Of a stretch of DNA of 64,000 nucleotides, positions 44,801 through 55,327 are shown in pieces. Under the pieces are notes generated by a model. The model saw nothing but the letters and a program-made list of their open reading frames with translations, had not been told where the DNA came from and made no database searches. Positions within the stretch are counted from its first letter, which is position 1; every line of letters begins with the position of its first letter. Position numbers and translations under genes: made by a program. This stretch comes from Rhodococcus sp. PAMC28707 (GTDB lineage: Bacteria > Actinomycetota > Actinomycetes > Mycobacteriales > Mycobacteriaceae): contig NZ_CP039253.1 of the NCBI RefSeq assembly GCF_004795915.1, forward strand, positions 2,046,001 through 2,110,000, given 5' to 3'.

Positions 44801-45154
44801 GTCCTGCTCGACTGGGCCGTCGGACTCCAATTCCCGTGCCAGCGACCCTTCGACCACCAATACGGCGTCGCCGAAGTACCGAACTACCGCATCCTCCCCG
44901 ACCGTCCACTGGCCGTCAGCTCCACCGACACCTGGCAGTCCGGGGACAACGGCGGCCCCCTCGGCTGGGCCGAACTCCTCGCCAAGCCCGTCACCGTTCC
45001 CACCTACCTCGACCGAGACTGGGCCCGCGACTGGGGCTCCCTAGAACGCTACGACCAGTACTACCCACAGGCAGTCCCACCGACCATCGACACCTCCGAG
45101 GTCACCAGGTCGGGCCTCTGGACCCCCGGGAATCTGCGGGTGTTCGACAAGTAG
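41843..45154 (+). CDS. embB: Emb-family arabinosyltransferase (EmbB-like)
   Basis: An 1103-residue paralog of the preceding gene with the same architecture. GT-C motif [29 protein letters not shown] (Asp285-Asp286, Met292 at the ethambutol position), '[31 protein letters not shown]' and [15 protein letters not shown] closely follow the EmbB pattern. The C-terminal domain has AWGL-type sugar-binding strings ([12 protein letters not shown], '[29 protein letters not shown]'). It ends [15 protein letters not shown], like mycobacterial EmbB. Only two Emb genes are present, compared with three in M. tuberculosis. The GTG start has TACCAT eight bases upstream. Tandem repeats begin a few bases after the stop. 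Confidence 0.93.
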   Translation: [1103 protein letters not shown]

Positions 45155-45161
45155 GTTCACC

Positions 45162-45468
45162 GATGGGTGGGCCGTTGGGGCGGGCCTCACCACCCGCTTC
45201 AATGGTCCACTCATACGATCAGATAGCTTCGGGGCGCCATTCAAGCAGCGTGCGACGGGTGGTGGGCCGTTGGGGCGGGCCTCACCACCCGCTTCAATGG
45301 TCCACTCATACGATCAGATAGCTTCGGGGCGCCATTCAAGCAGCGTGCGACGGGTGGTGGGCCGTTGGAGCGGGCCTCACCACCCGCTTCAATGGTCCAC
45401 TCATACGATCAGATAGCTTCGGGGCGCCATTCAAGCAGCGTGCGACGGGTGGTGGGCCGGTCATCAGG
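45162..45468. repeat. three 95-bp tandem repeats with 51-bp element cores
   Basis: Units at 45171-45265, 45266-45360 and 45361-45455 are almost identical (GTTGGGG in two, GTTGGAG in the third), with partial unit ends on both sides. Each contains an inverted copy of the 51-bp element (45196-45246, 45291-45341, 45386-45436). It also contains a GC-rich hairpin, CGGGTGGTGGGCC against GGCCTCACCACCCG, which could terminate embB transcription. The remaining part of the 476-bp gap, to 45630, shows no gene. Confidence 0.93.
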
Positions 45469-45630
45469 GCGGTATCGCGCCGGCCCACATAGCGCACGGC
45501 ACTGACATTCAGGAGCCTTGTCTCGGCAATTACGCCGAGTTGTCCACAGTCAAAGCCTGCGTCAACACCCTTCCGGCCTGCCCTGGTCGCAGGGCGTTCG
45601 ACCGTCGCCGAACTCTGCAAACTGCCCTTT

Positions 45631-46581
45631 ATGAAACGCGGTAGCTGGGCAACGAACCGATACATCCTGGACGGCGCATCATTCAATGGCGTCATCACCC
45701 GTCGGGCACTTCGACAATGCGGAGTGTCGGACGGATCTATTACCCTGCGAACTGCTGACGGCGGCAAATGGCGTCGAATACTGCCGGGAATCATCCTGTT
45801 GCACAACGGCAGTCCCACGCTTCTACAACAGCAATCTGCCGCTTTGCTCTACGGCGGCGAACAGAGCATGCTCACCGGTGGCACCGCCGTAATGCAGCAC
45901 GGCTTCGACCGTGTCGGGGGCGACGTCCACATCCTCGTTCCGGCGACCATGCGTCGAGCGTCGTCGTCGTTCGTACGTGTCGAGCGGACGCACCGCCTAC
46001 CGGAACCATTACATCGTGGCCGCTTGGCCGTCGCCCCACTGCCACGCGCGCTCGTCGACGCCGCACGGGCATTGCGGCATACCGGGGCCTGCACTCGCTT
46101 GTTCGCGGAAGCTGTTCAACGCGGTGCGGCCGATCTCGACGAGATAGTCCGCGAACTCAGGGATGGCCCCCGACGTCACGGTGCCGTCGGTTGGGCAGCC
46201 GCGAGCGAACTTGCCGACGATGCGCATTCCGTTGCCGAGGTTCAAGCACAGAAGCTCTACATCACCTCGGGGCTTCCGAAAATGGTCCACAACCGCGACA
46301 TCCTCGACACCGACGGCAGATTTCTCGGACGACCCGACGGCTGGATAGATACTGTCGGATTCGGTTGGCAGATAGACTCGTTCGCCCATCACCTGAGCCC
46401 TGCCGACCACGCCAAGACCCTGAAACGTCGAGCGGACATGGAACGTATCGGAGTCATCATCGTGGCGCACCTGCCGAAGCAGATCAGAGACGACCCATCA
46501 GGGGTACTGGACGACCTTCGAGCCGGCTATGCCCGTGCACTCGCCCGCCCGCGCCCACCCGTCCACATCACCCAAGCATGA
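45631..46581 (+). CDS. AbiEi-antitoxin-like / DUF559-like protein
   Basis: A 316-residue protein of a family common and highly variable in actinobacteria. The N terminus (about 10-110) resembles the AbiEi wHTH domain (GVITRRALRQCGVSDGSITLRTADGGKWRRILPGIILLHNGSP...), followed by a middle region with LPRALVDAARAL. The C-terminal part has the pattern of a restriction-endonuclease-like fold: 'EVQAQKLYITSGLPKMVHNRDI', GRPDGWIDTVGFGWQIDSFAHH and VIIVAHLPKQI. The acidic core is degenerate (Gln-Ile-Asp-Ser where ExK-like residues are expected), so nuclease activity is doubtful. No AbiEii toxin gene is adjacent. Its stop codon lies inside a 51-bp repeat element. Confidence 0.7.
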   Translation: MKRGSWATNRYILDGASFNGVITRRALRQCGVSDGSITLRTADGGKWRRILPGIILLHNGSPTLLQQQSAALLYGGEQSMLTGGTAVMQHGFDRVGGDVHILVPATMRRASSSFVRVERTHRLPEPLHRGRLAVAPLPRALVDAARALRHTGACTRLFAEAVQRGAADLDEIVRELRDGPRRHGAVGWAAASELADDAHSVAEVQAQKLYITSGLPKMVHNRDILDTDGRFLGRPDGWIDTVGFGWQIDSFAHHLSPADHAKTLKRRADMERIGVIIVAHLPKQIRDDPSGVLDDLRAGYARALARPRPPVHITQA

Positions 46582-46626
46582 ACGGCGCACCCAAGCTAAC
46601 CAATCGTATGAATGGACCATTCAAGC
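46576..46626 (+). repeat. 51-bp interspersed element at accD4/AbiEi-like 3' ends
   Basis: Fifth copy of the element, bounded by GCATGAACGG and CCATTCAAGC, in the same orientation as the aftA copy and sharing its GTATGAATGGACCATT core. The TGA stop of the AbiEi-like gene (46579-46581) is within its left end, and accD4 ends 42 bp beyond it. Confidence 0.85.
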
Positions 46627-46667
46627 GAAAGTGCGGAGCGACCGAATGTGCGCGACCAAGCGAAAGG

Positions 46668-48212
46668 TCAGATCGGAAGCAGGTGATGCTTCCGCGGATT
46701 CTTGAACACCTCTTTGTTCTCGAGCAACTTGAGTGCTTTGCGGAGTTCGAGGCGCGTCTGGGACGGTTCGATAACGGCATCGATGTAACCGCGTTCGGCT
46801 GCGACCCATGGTGTTGCGACGTGCTCGTTGTAGAAGTTGATGAGCTGAGCTCGCACTGCCGGGGCGTTGTCTCCTGCCGCGGCGAGTTGCTTGCGGCCGA
46901 TGATGTTGACGGCACCCTCTGCGCCCATGACGGCGATACGGCCGGTCGGCCAAGCGAAGTTGATGTCCGCACCCAGTTGCTTGCAGCCCATGACCGCGTA
47001 GCCGCCACCGTAGGCTTTGCGAACCACGACGGTGACCTTGGGAACCGATGCTTCGATGTAGGAGAAGAGGAATCGTCCGCCGCGCTTGATGACGCCGACC
47101 TTCTCCTGATCGACACCGGGCAGGAAGCCTGGAGTGTCGACAATGAAGACGAGCGGGATGTTGTAGGCGTCGCAGATCCGGATGAAGCGTGCTGCTTTGT
47201 CCGAGCCATCGGCGTCGAGTGCTCCGGACAGGAACATCGGCTGATTGGCGACGACGCCGACCGATTTGCCGTCGACGCGGGTGAGTCCGGTGATGACGTT
47301 CGGTGCGATTCCCGTGGACATCTCGTGGAATTCGCCGTCGTCGAACATGCGAAGGATGATGTCGTGCATGTCGTAGCCGGCGTTGTCGGCGTCGGGCATG
47401 ACCTTGTCCAGCAACAGGTCCGACTCGGTGATCTCGGGCTCGATACCCGGATTGACCACGGGCGGGTCTTCCTGGCAGCTCGACGGCATGTAGCTCAGGT
47501 AGTTCCGTACCCAGGCGAATGCGGCTTCTTCGTCCACGGCAACGTGGTGGACGTTGCCGTATTCGGCCTGCTTGCGTGCACTTCCGAGTTCGTCGAGGCT
47601 GACGTCCTCTCCGGTGACGGACTTGATGACGTCCGGCCCGGTGACGAACATGTACGCCTCTTCGGTGGCGACGACGACATCGGTGTTGATGGGTGCGTAG
47701 ACCGCGCCGCCTGCACACTTGCCGAGGATGATCGATACCTGCGGGCACATGCCGGACAACGGCTCGTGCCGACGGCCTAGCTCGGCATACCACGCGAGTG
47801 AGGTGACGGCGTCCTGCACGCGCGCGCCGCCGGAGTCGTTGATTCCGATGACCGGGCAACCGACCTTGATCGCGAAGTCCATGATGCCCGCGACCTTTCG
47901 CCCGAACATCTCGCCGACGGTGCCGCCGAAGACGGTCTGATCGTGGGAGAACACGGCAACCGGTCGCCCGTCGATGGTGCCGTGCCCGGTGACAACTCCG
48001 TCGCTGTACAGCGCGGTGGGATCGTTCGGAGCCTTGACCAGTGCACCGATCTCGATGAAGCTGCCCGGGTCCAGTAGCGAGTCCACGCGTTGTCGAGCGC
48101 TCGCGATGCCCTTCTTCGCCCGCTTGGCGATGCCTATCTCACCCGCCGGCTCTTTGGCGAGTTCGAGGTTGGCACGCAGATCGGCCAACTTTTCGGCGGT
48201 GGTACCACTCAA
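46668..48212 (-). CDS. accD4: long-chain acyl-CoA carboxylase beta subunit AccD4
   Basis: A 514-residue carboxyltransferase subunit (Rv3799c type). N-half crotonase fold with '[39 protein letters not shown]' and [18 protein letters not shown] (oxyanion Gly-Gly). C-half with '[52 protein letters not shown]'. With AccA3 it carboxylates the C24-C26 alpha-chain of mycolic acids before Pks13 condensation. It ends HHLLPI. Its start overlaps the pks13 stop by four bases, so stoichiometric production is likely. Confidence 0.95.
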   Translation of the reverse strand: MSGTTAEKLADLRANLELAKEPAGEIGIAKRAKKGIASARQRVDSLLDPGSFIEIGALVKAPNDPTALYSDGVVTGHGTIDGRPVAVFSHDQTVFGGTVGEMFGRKVAGIMDFAIKVGCPVIGINDSGGARVQDAVTSLAWYAELGRRHEPLSGMCPQVSIILGKCAGGAVYAPINTDVVVATEEAYMFVTGPDVIKSVTGEDVSLDELGSARKQAEYGNVHHVAVDEEAAFAWVRNYLSYMPSSCQEDPPVVNPGIEPEITESDLLLDKVMPDADNAGYDMHDIILRMFDDGEFHEMSTGIAPNVITGLTRVDGKSVGVVANQPMFLSGALDADGSDKAARFIRICDAYNIPLVFIVDTPGFLPGVDQEKVGVIKRGGRFLFSYIEASVPKVTVVVRKAYGGGYAVMGCKQLGADINFAWPTGRIAVMGAEGAVNIIGRKQLAAAGDNAPAVRAQLINFYNEHVATPWVAAERGYIDAVIEPSQTRLELRKALKLLENKEVFKNPRKHHLLPI

Positions 48213-51200
48213 GGCTTAGCTCCTGACTCGATTTCTTCGAGCTTCTTCGTCATGTGTGCCGCGATTCTGCCAATGTACGGCTCGTCGACGATCGCAAGGT
48301 GATCGCCTCCGATCTCGACGATCTCGAGGTTCTTCACAACCGGCCCCCACCCACCGTGGGCTTCACGGGTGGCGTAAGCGGGCTCCAACGCGATGGCATC
48401 GTCGTGGTACTTGTCGGCCATGTACAGCGTCACGGGCCCGCTGTACGGCTTCAGTTCTGCTGTCTGAATGGCACGGTTGTCCAGCCACGAAGTGCGTTGA
48501 TGCTCGATGATGCCACCGGGGATCTTCGCACCGCTGAGCTTGACGAGATCGGTGATGATGCGGATCTGGCCTTCGTCGTCGGCTTCTACCAGCTTGTCGT
48601 ACGGGATCGGGTAGTCGACGTCGTAGGTCTTCTTGGCGAACGCCGCGTACCGTTCCCAGCGCTTGCGCACCTCGTCGCGAGTGTCCGGGATTTCGGTTCC
48701 TGGCATCACCGTATCGAGCAGCCCGATGTAGGCCACCTCGATGCCTTGTTCCTCCATTTGCCTGGCAACTTCGTACGCAAGGATGCCGCCGAGCGACCAT
48801 CCGACGAATACGTAGGGACCTTCCGGCTGGATTGCACGGATCAGCGGCACATATTCTGCGGCCCGCACGGAGATCGGGCCTTCGACTCGTTCGAGACCGT
48901 ACATCGGGGTACCTGCGGGAAGCTTCCGGAGCAGCGGCTCGTAGGCGACCGTGGAACTGCCCGCCGAGTGGAATGCGAACACCGGTGTGGCCGTGGAACC
49001 TTCGGGGCGGGCGCGCAAATTGCGTACTACTCCGTCGATTTCGCCGCCCTCTAGGTGCGGGCGCACCTTCTCGGCCAGCTGCTCGATGGTCTCCGAGTCG
49101 AGGACGTCGTCGAAGGTGACTTCGCCGCCGGCCCGCTCGGTCAATCGGGCCGCCAACTTTTCGGCCACCTCGTCGTCGAGGATCGGCAACGTGTTGAAGA
49201 TGCCCTTGGCGGACTCCTTCGTCACGACTGCCCACGTCGCGAACGTCATCCGCTCGGCGTTGTCGCGGGGCGGAACGTCGGAGCCTGCGGCCTCGGCGAA
49301 CCCTTCTTTGCCGCCCAGGTCCGACATCGAATCGGTTTGCGCAACAGCCGGGGTCGTGTCGGGAGCAGCTTCGACGGGCGCGGCCGGGGAGACCGAGTCA
49401 CGAGCGTCGGCCTCCTTCTCCGCGGCCTGTTGCTCGGCGAGGGCCGCAACCTCTTCACGGTTCTCCAGCGCGTATCGCAGGTACTTCTCGACCTCGAGCA
49501 GGTTGGCATCGCGCACAGCCTGCAATTGCACGGTGGGTATGTCGAATTCGTATTCGACGCGATTCTTGATGCGCACAGCACTCAGCGAGTCGAGCCCGAG
49601 TTCGATCAGCGGCACCTCCGGTGGGAGGTCCTCGGGGGCATAACCCATCGACTCGGCGACGATGATCGCCAACCGGTCTTCGAGCTTCTGGCTACCGTTC
49701 GCATCCCAGCGGTCACCGAACGTCTCGACGACCTCCGGCAGCTCTTCTATCGGCGAGGTAGACGACTGCGCCACAGCGACAACGGGTTCCGGTAGCGGAT
49801 CGCCGGAGGTGACGACGGCCTCGTGCAGCAGAGTGAACGCAGATCCCTGATGGGCGTGCACCTGAACGGACGCGCCACCGAGGTGTGAAGTCACCGTCGT
49901 GACGACGGTCCCGGTCTTGGGGACTGCCGCGTGTGACACCGAGTATCCGAGTTCGACGCTCGAAAGAACCTGCGAGGCAGCTGCCTTCACCAGCTCGTCG
50001 AAACTTCCGAGAGCCGATGCCTGCACCTCCCACACGTGCCGACCGTCCGGCAGCGCAACCCGGGAACCGGGAACGTGGGAGTTGCCGCTCGAGTTGACTC
50101 GCGAGTCGAGCCAGAACTCTTTACGCAGGTAGGACGTACGCGGAATGGCCGCGTAGTCGCCATCGTCGAACAGCGTCGTCAGATCGAGGACGTGACCATG
50201 GACGTACAGTTGAGCGAGCGCGGCGAGGAACGTCTCGGACTCGTCTTCCTTACGCTTGAGTGTCGGTATCAACGTCGAATCGGCAACTCCTGCAGCCCAT
50301 GCCGTACCCGCAATCGACATCAGCGCGACGGGGTTGGGAGCCAACTCGACGAACGTGGTGTGACCGTCGCCGACAGCGACGTCGACTGCCTGCGTGAAGT
50401 AGACCGGGTTTCGCATGCCCTTGGTCCAGTACTCCACCCCGTGGATCGGCTCGTGGCCGGCGCGGTAGTGCGCCTGCTCGTCGACCGAGGAGTAGACACC
50501 GGCACGAAGCTTTCCGGGCTCGATGCCTGCCAACTCCGCCGCCAGCTCACCGAGGAGTGGGTCGACTGCAGCGGTGTGGCCTGCACCCTTCACATCGAGT
50601 ATGCGGGCCATCTTGCCAGCGGCCTCGGCCATCTCGACGAGCGCCTCGACCTGTCCGCGTGGTCCGCCGACCGTCGTATGTGTCGGAGCCGCATAGACGC
50701 ATGGCTCGACGTCGGGGAACTGATCGGTGAGCGCAGTGACCTCGTCCGGGGTGTATTCCACGAGCGCCATTGCGCCCTGCGACGCCGCACCGAGACCTTC
50801 CTGGCCTTCCGCGAGCAGTCGTGAGCGCGCGTAGATGATGCGAACCGCATCTTCGAGGTTCAACCCGCCCACGACGTATGCCGCAGCGACCTCACCCATC
50901 GAATGTCCGATGACGGCAGAAGGCTCGGCGCCATGGGCGCGCAGCGTGGCCGCCAGTGCAACCTGAATGACGAAGATGGCGACCTGCGAGTTCTCGAACT
51001 CGTAGTTCTGCGAATCGTCGAGAATGATCTCCTTGATGGAGTAACCGGCCTCGTCGAGCAGCAGTTCGTCGACCTCGTCCACCGCAGCGGCGAACGTCGT
51101 GTTGTTGCGGTACAGCGCATTTGCCATCTTGCGATGCTGCGAGCCGAACCCGGAGAATACCCAGACTGCCCCATTGGAAGCAGGCGAGTCCGCGGAGAAC

Positions 51201-53194
51201 ACGCCCTGCCCTGGCTTCCCGGACGCGATGGCACGCAATCCGGTGATGGCTTCTGCGTGCGTCGACGCGAGAACGACTGCACGAGAACGACCGTGGTTCC
51301 GTTTGGCCAGCGCCCGTCCGATATCGGCGAGTGGAGTGATGCTTCCCGCTTCGGTCTCGAGCCAGTCGGCCAGTTCCGAAGCCGTGCGCTTACGCCTGGA
51401 GGGCAGTGCGGCCGAGACTGCCAGCACGACGGTCTGCGGAACGGATTCCTCGAGAATCTGCTCGGCTTCGGCAACGGGGTCGGTGGTCTCGACATTCGAT
51501 ACCAGGAGGCGCGTATCAACTTCCGCCAGTGCATCTTCCGTGCCGAGAGCTTCTGGAACGGCCTTGACGTATTCGGTGACCACGACGTGCGCGTTGGTGC
51601 CGCCGAAACCGAAACCGGAGATACCGGCGATGGCCTTGCCGGTGTATCGCGGCCACTCGACTCCCTCGGACACGACCTTCAGATGCGCCTTGTCGAAGTC
51701 GATGTACGGGTTGGGGCCCGCGTAGTTCAACGAGGCCGGCAACCGGTTGTGCTGTAGCGCTAGGACGACCTTGATCAAACCTGCTGCACCCGCAGCGGAT
51801 TCGAGGTGACCGAAGTTGGTCTTCGCCGAACCGAGCAAAGCAGGCTTGTCCTCGCTACGACCCCGGCCGACGACGCGTCCGAGCGCGTCCGCCTCGATGG
51901 GATCGCCGAGAATGGTGCCGGTGCCGTGAGCCTCGATGTAGTCGACACCGGACGGGTTGATCCCGGCATCACGGTAGGCGAAGCGAAGAGCGTCCGCCTG
52001 AGCGTCGGGACTCGGAGCGAGAAGCCCGTTGGAGCGACCGTCCGAATTGATCGCCGAACCGGCGATGACCGCAAGAATGTCGTCTCCGTCGCGCTCGGCG
52101 TCTTCGACCCGCTTGAGCACGACGAGACCGCCACCCTCGGATCGAATCATGCCGTTGGCGTCGGAGGAGAACGCTTTGATCTTGCCGTCCGGCGCCAGAA
52201 CACCCGTCTGGCCGAAGCCGACGGTGATCGGCGGTGCTAGCAACATGTTGACGCCACCGGCGACAGCAAGATCGGATTCGCCGTCGCGCAGGCTTCGAAC
52301 GGCCTGGTGCACAGCCACGAGTGCGGACGAGCATGCGGTGTCAACCGCGATGGACGGTCCGCGGAAGTCGTAGAAGTACGACACTCGATTCGCGACGATG
52401 GCCGTCGAGGTACCGGTCAGTGCGTACGGGTGAACTGCGGGGTCGCTGACGGCGAGCAACTGGTAGTCGTTGGACGAGCTACCGATGAAGACACCGACCT
52501 GCGAACCCTTGACGGAACTGGCCGGGATACGTGCATGCTCGAGAGCTTCCCAGGTGAGCTCCAGCGCCAGCCGCTGCTGAGGATCGACATTGACGACCTC
52601 GTTGGGTGACATCGCGAAGAACTCCGCGTCGAACGTCTTGACGTCGTCGAGGTAGCCGCCCTTCGTGACGGTCGCGTCGACAGCAGCCTTGATGACCGGA
52701 TCGGAGGTGAACTCCTGCCACCGCCCCTCGGGGAGGTCGGTGATGCCGTCGCGGCCCTCACTGAGCATCGTCCACATCTCTTCGGGGGTGTGCCCTGCGC
52801 CCGGGAAACGCGTCGAGACGCCGACGATGGCGATGTCGTGCGAGGAACCGGACCCGTTGCCCTGGAGGTAGTACGCGTCGTCGGCGGCCTCGTCGGGAAC
52901 ATCGGGTTCGCCCTCGATGATGCGGGTGGCCAGCGATGCGATCGTCGGATGCTGGTACGCCACCGTAGCGGTCAACGTGACACCCATGAGTTCCTCGATA
53001 TCACCGCTGAGTGCGACGGCATCGCGAGAGGCGAGACCGAACTCTTCCATCGGCCGATCGTCGGAAATCTGAGCGACCGGCTGCCCAGTTGCGTCGGCGA
53101 CCCAGTTGCGCAGCCACTCACGCAGCTGCGACACGGTCATATCCGCCCCAGAGCTGTCTGTCACTCGTTCGGCATCGATCTCATGGTTTGCCAT
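48209..53194 (-). CDS. pks13: polyketide synthase Pks13 (mycolate condensase)
   Basis: A 1661-residue ACP-KS-AT-ACP-TE enzyme. N-terminal ACP with GLAS (Ser56), ketosynthase from [13 protein letters not shown] (about 120) with active Cys288 in VDTACSS and His residues in EAHGTGT and [10 protein letters not shown], acyltransferase with GHSMGEV, second ACP with LGLDS, and C-terminal thioesterase with GWSLGG (Ser1467) and GGDH (His1632). It condenses the FadD32-activated meromycoloyl chain with the AccD4-carboxylated chain and transfers the beta-ketoester to trehalose. It is slightly shorter than the mycobacterial protein. A TTG one codon upstream is an alternative start, but the ATG at 53194 is preferred. 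Gene order fadD32-pks13-accD4 is the conserved one. Confidence 0.96.
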   Translation of the reverse strand: MANHEIDAERVTDSSGADMTVSQLREWLRNWVADATGQPVAQISDDRPMEEFGLASRDAVALSGDIEELMGVTLTATVAYQHPTIASLATRIIEGEPDVPDEAADDAYYLQGNGSGSSHDIAIVGVSTRFPGAGHTPEEMWTMLSEGRDGITDLPEGRWQEFTSDPVIKAAVDATVTKGGYLDDVKTFDAEFFAMSPNEVVNVDPQQRLALELTWEALEHARIPASSVKGSQVGVFIGSSSNDYQLLAVSDPAVHPYALTGTSTAIVANRVSYFYDFRGPSIAVDTACSSALVAVHQAVRSLRDGESDLAVAGGVNMLLAPPITVGFGQTGVLAPDGKIKAFSSDANGMIRSEGGGLVVLKRVEDAERDGDDILAVIAGSAINSDGRSNGLLAPSPDAQADALRFAYRDAGINPSGVDYIEAHGTGTILGDPIEADALGRVVGRGRSEDKPALLGSAKTNFGHLESAAGAAGLIKVVLALQHNRLPASLNYAGPNPYIDFDKAHLKVVSEGVEWPRYTGKAIAGISGFGFGGTNAHVVVTEYVKAVPEALGTEDALAEVDTRLLVSNVETTDPVAEAEQILEESVPQTVVLAVSAALPSRRKRTASELADWLETEAGSITPLADIGRALAKRNHGRSRAVVLASTHAEAITGLRAIASGKPGQGVFSADSPASNGAVWVFSGFGSQHRKMANALYRNNTTFAAAVDEVDELLLDEAGYSIKEIILDDSQNYEFENSQVAIFVIQVALAATLRAHGAEPSAVIGHSMGEVAAAYVVGGLNLEDAVRIIYARSRLLAEGQEGLGAASQGAMALVEYTPDEVTALTDQFPDVEPCVYAAPTHTTVGGPRGQVEALVEMAEAAGKMARILDVKGAGHTAAVDPLLGELAAELAGIEPGKLRAGVYSSVDEQAHYRAGHEPIHGVEYWTKGMRNPVYFTQAVDVAVGDGHTTFVELAPNPVALMSIAGTAWAAGVADSTLIPTLKRKEDESETFLAALAQLYVHGHVLDLTTLFDDGDYAAIPRTSYLRKEFWLDSRVNSSGNSHVPGSRVALPDGRHVWEVQASALGSFDELVKAAASQVLSSVELGYSVSHAAVPKTGTVVTTVTSHLGGASVQVHAHQGSAFTLLHEAVVTSGDPLPEPVVAVAQSSTSPIEELPEVVETFGDRWDANGSQKLEDRLAIIVAESMGYAPEDLPPEVPLIELGLDSLSAVRIKNRVEYEFDIPTVQLQAVRDANLLEVEKYLRYALENREEVAALAEQQAAEKEADARDSVSPAAPVEAAPDTTPAVAQTDSMSDLGGKEGFAEAAGSDVPPRDNAERMTFATWAVVTKESAKGIFNTLPILDDEVAEKLAARLTERAGGEVTFDDVLDSETIEQLAEKVRPHLEGGEIDGVVRNLRARPEGSTATPVFAFHSAGSSTVAYEPLLRKLPAGTPMYGLERVEGPISVRAAEYVPLIRAIQPEGPYVFVGWSLGGILAYEVARQMEEQGIEVAYIGLLDTVMPGTEIPDTRDEVRKRWERYAAFAKKTYDVDYPIPYDKLVEADDEGQIRIITDLVKLSGAKIPGGIIEHQRTSWLDNRAIQTAELKPYSGPVTLYMADKYHDDAIALEPAYATREAHGGWGPVVKNLEIVEIGGDHLAIVDEPYIGRIAAHMTKKLEEIESGAKP

Positions 53195-53255
53195 CAACTC
53201 ACCAAGCTACCTGTCCATTGGAAAAGGTGGTCTCCGAAGAACGTCCGCAAGACAC

Positions 53256-55154
53256 TCAGTCCGGTTGTTCCACGTCGGGGAAAGCATTCTGCTGGTAGCC
53301 GCCGCGCAAGGTGCCCTCGATGTAAGCGGCTTTGCATGCGCGTCGAGCAATTTTGCCGCTCGAGGTACGGGGAATGGAACCGGCAGGTACAAGGAGTACG
53401 TCACGAACCGTCACACCGTGGCGGGTGGAAATCGCGGTACGAACCACGTCTGCGATCGGCGCCGGGTCGGCCTTACCGGAACCGGGCGCGCGCTCGGCAA
53501 CGATCACCAGCTGCTCCGAGCTGTCGCCGGGGTCCTTGGTCAGGGCTGAGCCGCTGAACTCGAACACGACGTCGGGCAGCTGGTTCAGCGGGACCGAGAA
53601 TGCCGCCACGAATCCTGGACGCAAGGCCTTGCTGGCCTCCTGCGCGGAGAACTCGATGTCCTGTGGGTAGTGATTTCTTCCGTCGACGATCACGAGGTCT
53701 TTGACGCGACCGGTGATGTAGAGCTCGCCGCCGTGGTAGACGCCGTAGTCGCCGGTTCGCATCCACTTGGCGCCGTCGGCTGCACCCTCGGCATGCGATC
53801 CCTCTGAGATGCGATTGACGAGCTTGTTGTGGAAAGTCTCGATGGTCTCCTGCTCACGGCCCCAATAACCCACACCGATGTTCTCTCCGTGCAGCCAGAT
53901 CTCACCGACGTGATCGTCGGCGACCTCGGTCGCGGTATCGGAGTTCACGATGGCTGCCCATTGGCTTCGGGCAACCTCACCGGTGGAAACCTGTGGAATG
54001 GCACCGACCGAATCCTGATCGACGACGACGAAGTTGCCCGCGTTGAGCTCGACCCGGTCGACGTACACGACCTTGGCCTCGTCGAGGTTATTGGTGGTGG
54101 AGACGAACAGCGTCGCCTCAGCCATGCCGTACGACGGCTTGATTGCCGTCTTCGGGAGGCCGTACGGACCGAATGCTTCGTTGAACTTCTTCATCGACGA
54201 GGTGGTGACCGGCTCGCTGCCGTTGATCAGGCCGATGACATTGGAGAGATCGAGCGGCTCGCCGTTCTTCGGCAACCCACGCTGCGCGGCATGCTCGAAA
54301 GCGAAGTTGGGAGCGGCCGCAAACGTGCCTGCACCGTCGGAGACCGCAGCGAGTTCCTTGATCCAGCGCCATGGCCGCTGCACGAACGCACGCGGGCTCA
54401 TGATGGTGATGTACCGGCCGCCGAGTGCGGGCAAGATGACCGTCAGCAATCCCATGTCGTGGAACATCGGCAGCCAGGTGACACCGCGTGAATCCACGGT
54501 GATCCCCATGCTGTCCACCATCTGAAGGGCGTTGACGCCGACCGCGCGGTGGGTGATCTCGACGCCTGCCGGGGTACGGGTCGAACCCGAGGTGTACTGC
54601 AGATACGCGATATCGTCGAGCTTGGCGTTCGGTTCCACCCAGGTCTCGCCGACGCTGTCTGGAATGGCGTCGACGGCGATGATGCGCGGACGCTGCGCAG
54701 CGGGCAGTCCTCGGAAGAATGCTCGAACCCCTGCTGCGGACTGGGTTGCCGTGAGAATGGCCGTCGGCTCACAGTCGCCGAGCACGGCATGCAGCCGGTC
54801 GGAGTGACCCGGCTCGTCCGGGTCGAAGAGCGGAACCGCGATGGTCCCCGCGTAGATGGCTGCGAAGAATGCGATGACGTAGTCGAGCCCCTGCGGCGCC
54901 AGAATTGCGACACGGTCACCGGGAGAGGTGACCTGCTGCAGACGAGCGGCCACGGCGCGTAGACGACGTCCGAACTGCGCCCAGGTGAGCTCGTGAGCTT
55001 CACCGTCGCGTTCGGTCGAATAATCCATGAATCGATATGCCAGTGTGTCGGCATTCTTTGCAACGTTCACCTCGACATGGCGGACGAGAGTCTTACCCTC
55101 GCCGATGACGATGTGGCCGTTCTCATCGATATATTCATCGAATGTATGGCTCAT
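53256..55154 (-). CDS. fadD32: fatty acyl-AMP ligase FadD32
   Basis: A 632-residue FAAL-class adenylating enzyme. ATP loop [18 protein letters not shown], '[20 protein letters not shown]', the FAAL-specific insertion after [50 protein letters not shown] and the terminal lysine region [17 protein letters not shown]. It activates meromycolic acid as acyl-AMP and loads it on the Pks13 N-terminal ACP. The ATG at 55154 ([13 protein letters not shown]) has GGAGGAGAAG eight bases upstream. The longer frame to 55193 is not used. 61 bp separate it from pks13. Confidence 0.95.
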   Translation of the reverse strand: MSHTFDEYIDENGHIVIGEGKTLVRHVEVNVAKNADTLAYRFMDYSTERDGEAHELTWAQFGRRLRAVAARLQQVTSPGDRVAILAPQGLDYVIAFFAAIYAGTIAVPLFDPDEPGHSDRLHAVLGDCEPTAILTATQSAAGVRAFFRGLPAAQRPRIIAVDAIPDSVGETWVEPNAKLDDIAYLQYTSGSTRTPAGVEITHRAVGVNALQMVDSMGITVDSRGVTWLPMFHDMGLLTVILPALGGRYITIMSPRAFVQRPWRWIKELAAVSDGAGTFAAAPNFAFEHAAQRGLPKNGEPLDLSNVIGLINGSEPVTTSSMKKFNEAFGPYGLPKTAIKPSYGMAEATLFVSTTNNLDEAKVVYVDRVELNAGNFVVVDQDSVGAIPQVSTGEVARSQWAAIVNSDTATEVADDHVGEIWLHGENIGVGYWGREQETIETFHNKLVNRISEGSHAEGAADGAKWMRTGDYGVYHGGELYITGRVKDLVIVDGRNHYPQDIEFSAQEASKALRPGFVAAFSVPLNQLPDVVFEFSGSALTKDPGDSSEQLVIVAERAPGSGKADPAPIADVVRTAISTRHGVTVRDVLLVPAGSIPRTSSGKIARRACKAAYIEGTLRGGYQQNAFPDVEQPD

Positions 55155-55284
55155 GTGTTCGCTTCTCCTCCGCGGAATCCGCTGCTGCTGCACGATCGGG
55201 CAACGGCCCGCGCCCCGACTTTTCTTCTCGACTCACGTAAACGCAGTACAGCGTGAAACATTACTAGCTGGTAGTTCTCAGGAA

Positions 55285-55301
55285 GGCCGGACCTGCCGGC
55301 C
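55285..55301 (-). terminator. short GC hairpin after F420-type oxidoreductase gene
   Basis: GGCCGG at 55285-55290 pairs perfectly with CCGGCC at 55296-55301 around a 5-nt loop, 26 nt downstream of the oxidoreductase stop. There is no clear T-tract, so it is at best a weak terminator. Confidence 0.35.
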
Positions 55302-55327
55302 CCGCCATTCGAGCACCGAACGTCCGG

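Noticed and set aside
43765..45321. 518-codon plus-strand frame rich in Arg/His/Pro
   Set aside because: It is an alternative frame of embB running into the tandem repeats. The composition is typical of a shifted frame and it has no family resemblance.
45171..45455. Regular repeats that could be taken for a CRISPR array
   Set aside because: The 95-bp units are identical along their whole length, with no unique spacers between conserved repeats, and no cas genes are present.
45768..47780. 670-codon plus-strand frame
   Set aside because: It mixes a shifted frame of the AbiEi-like gene with antisense of accD4 and shows no coherent protein.
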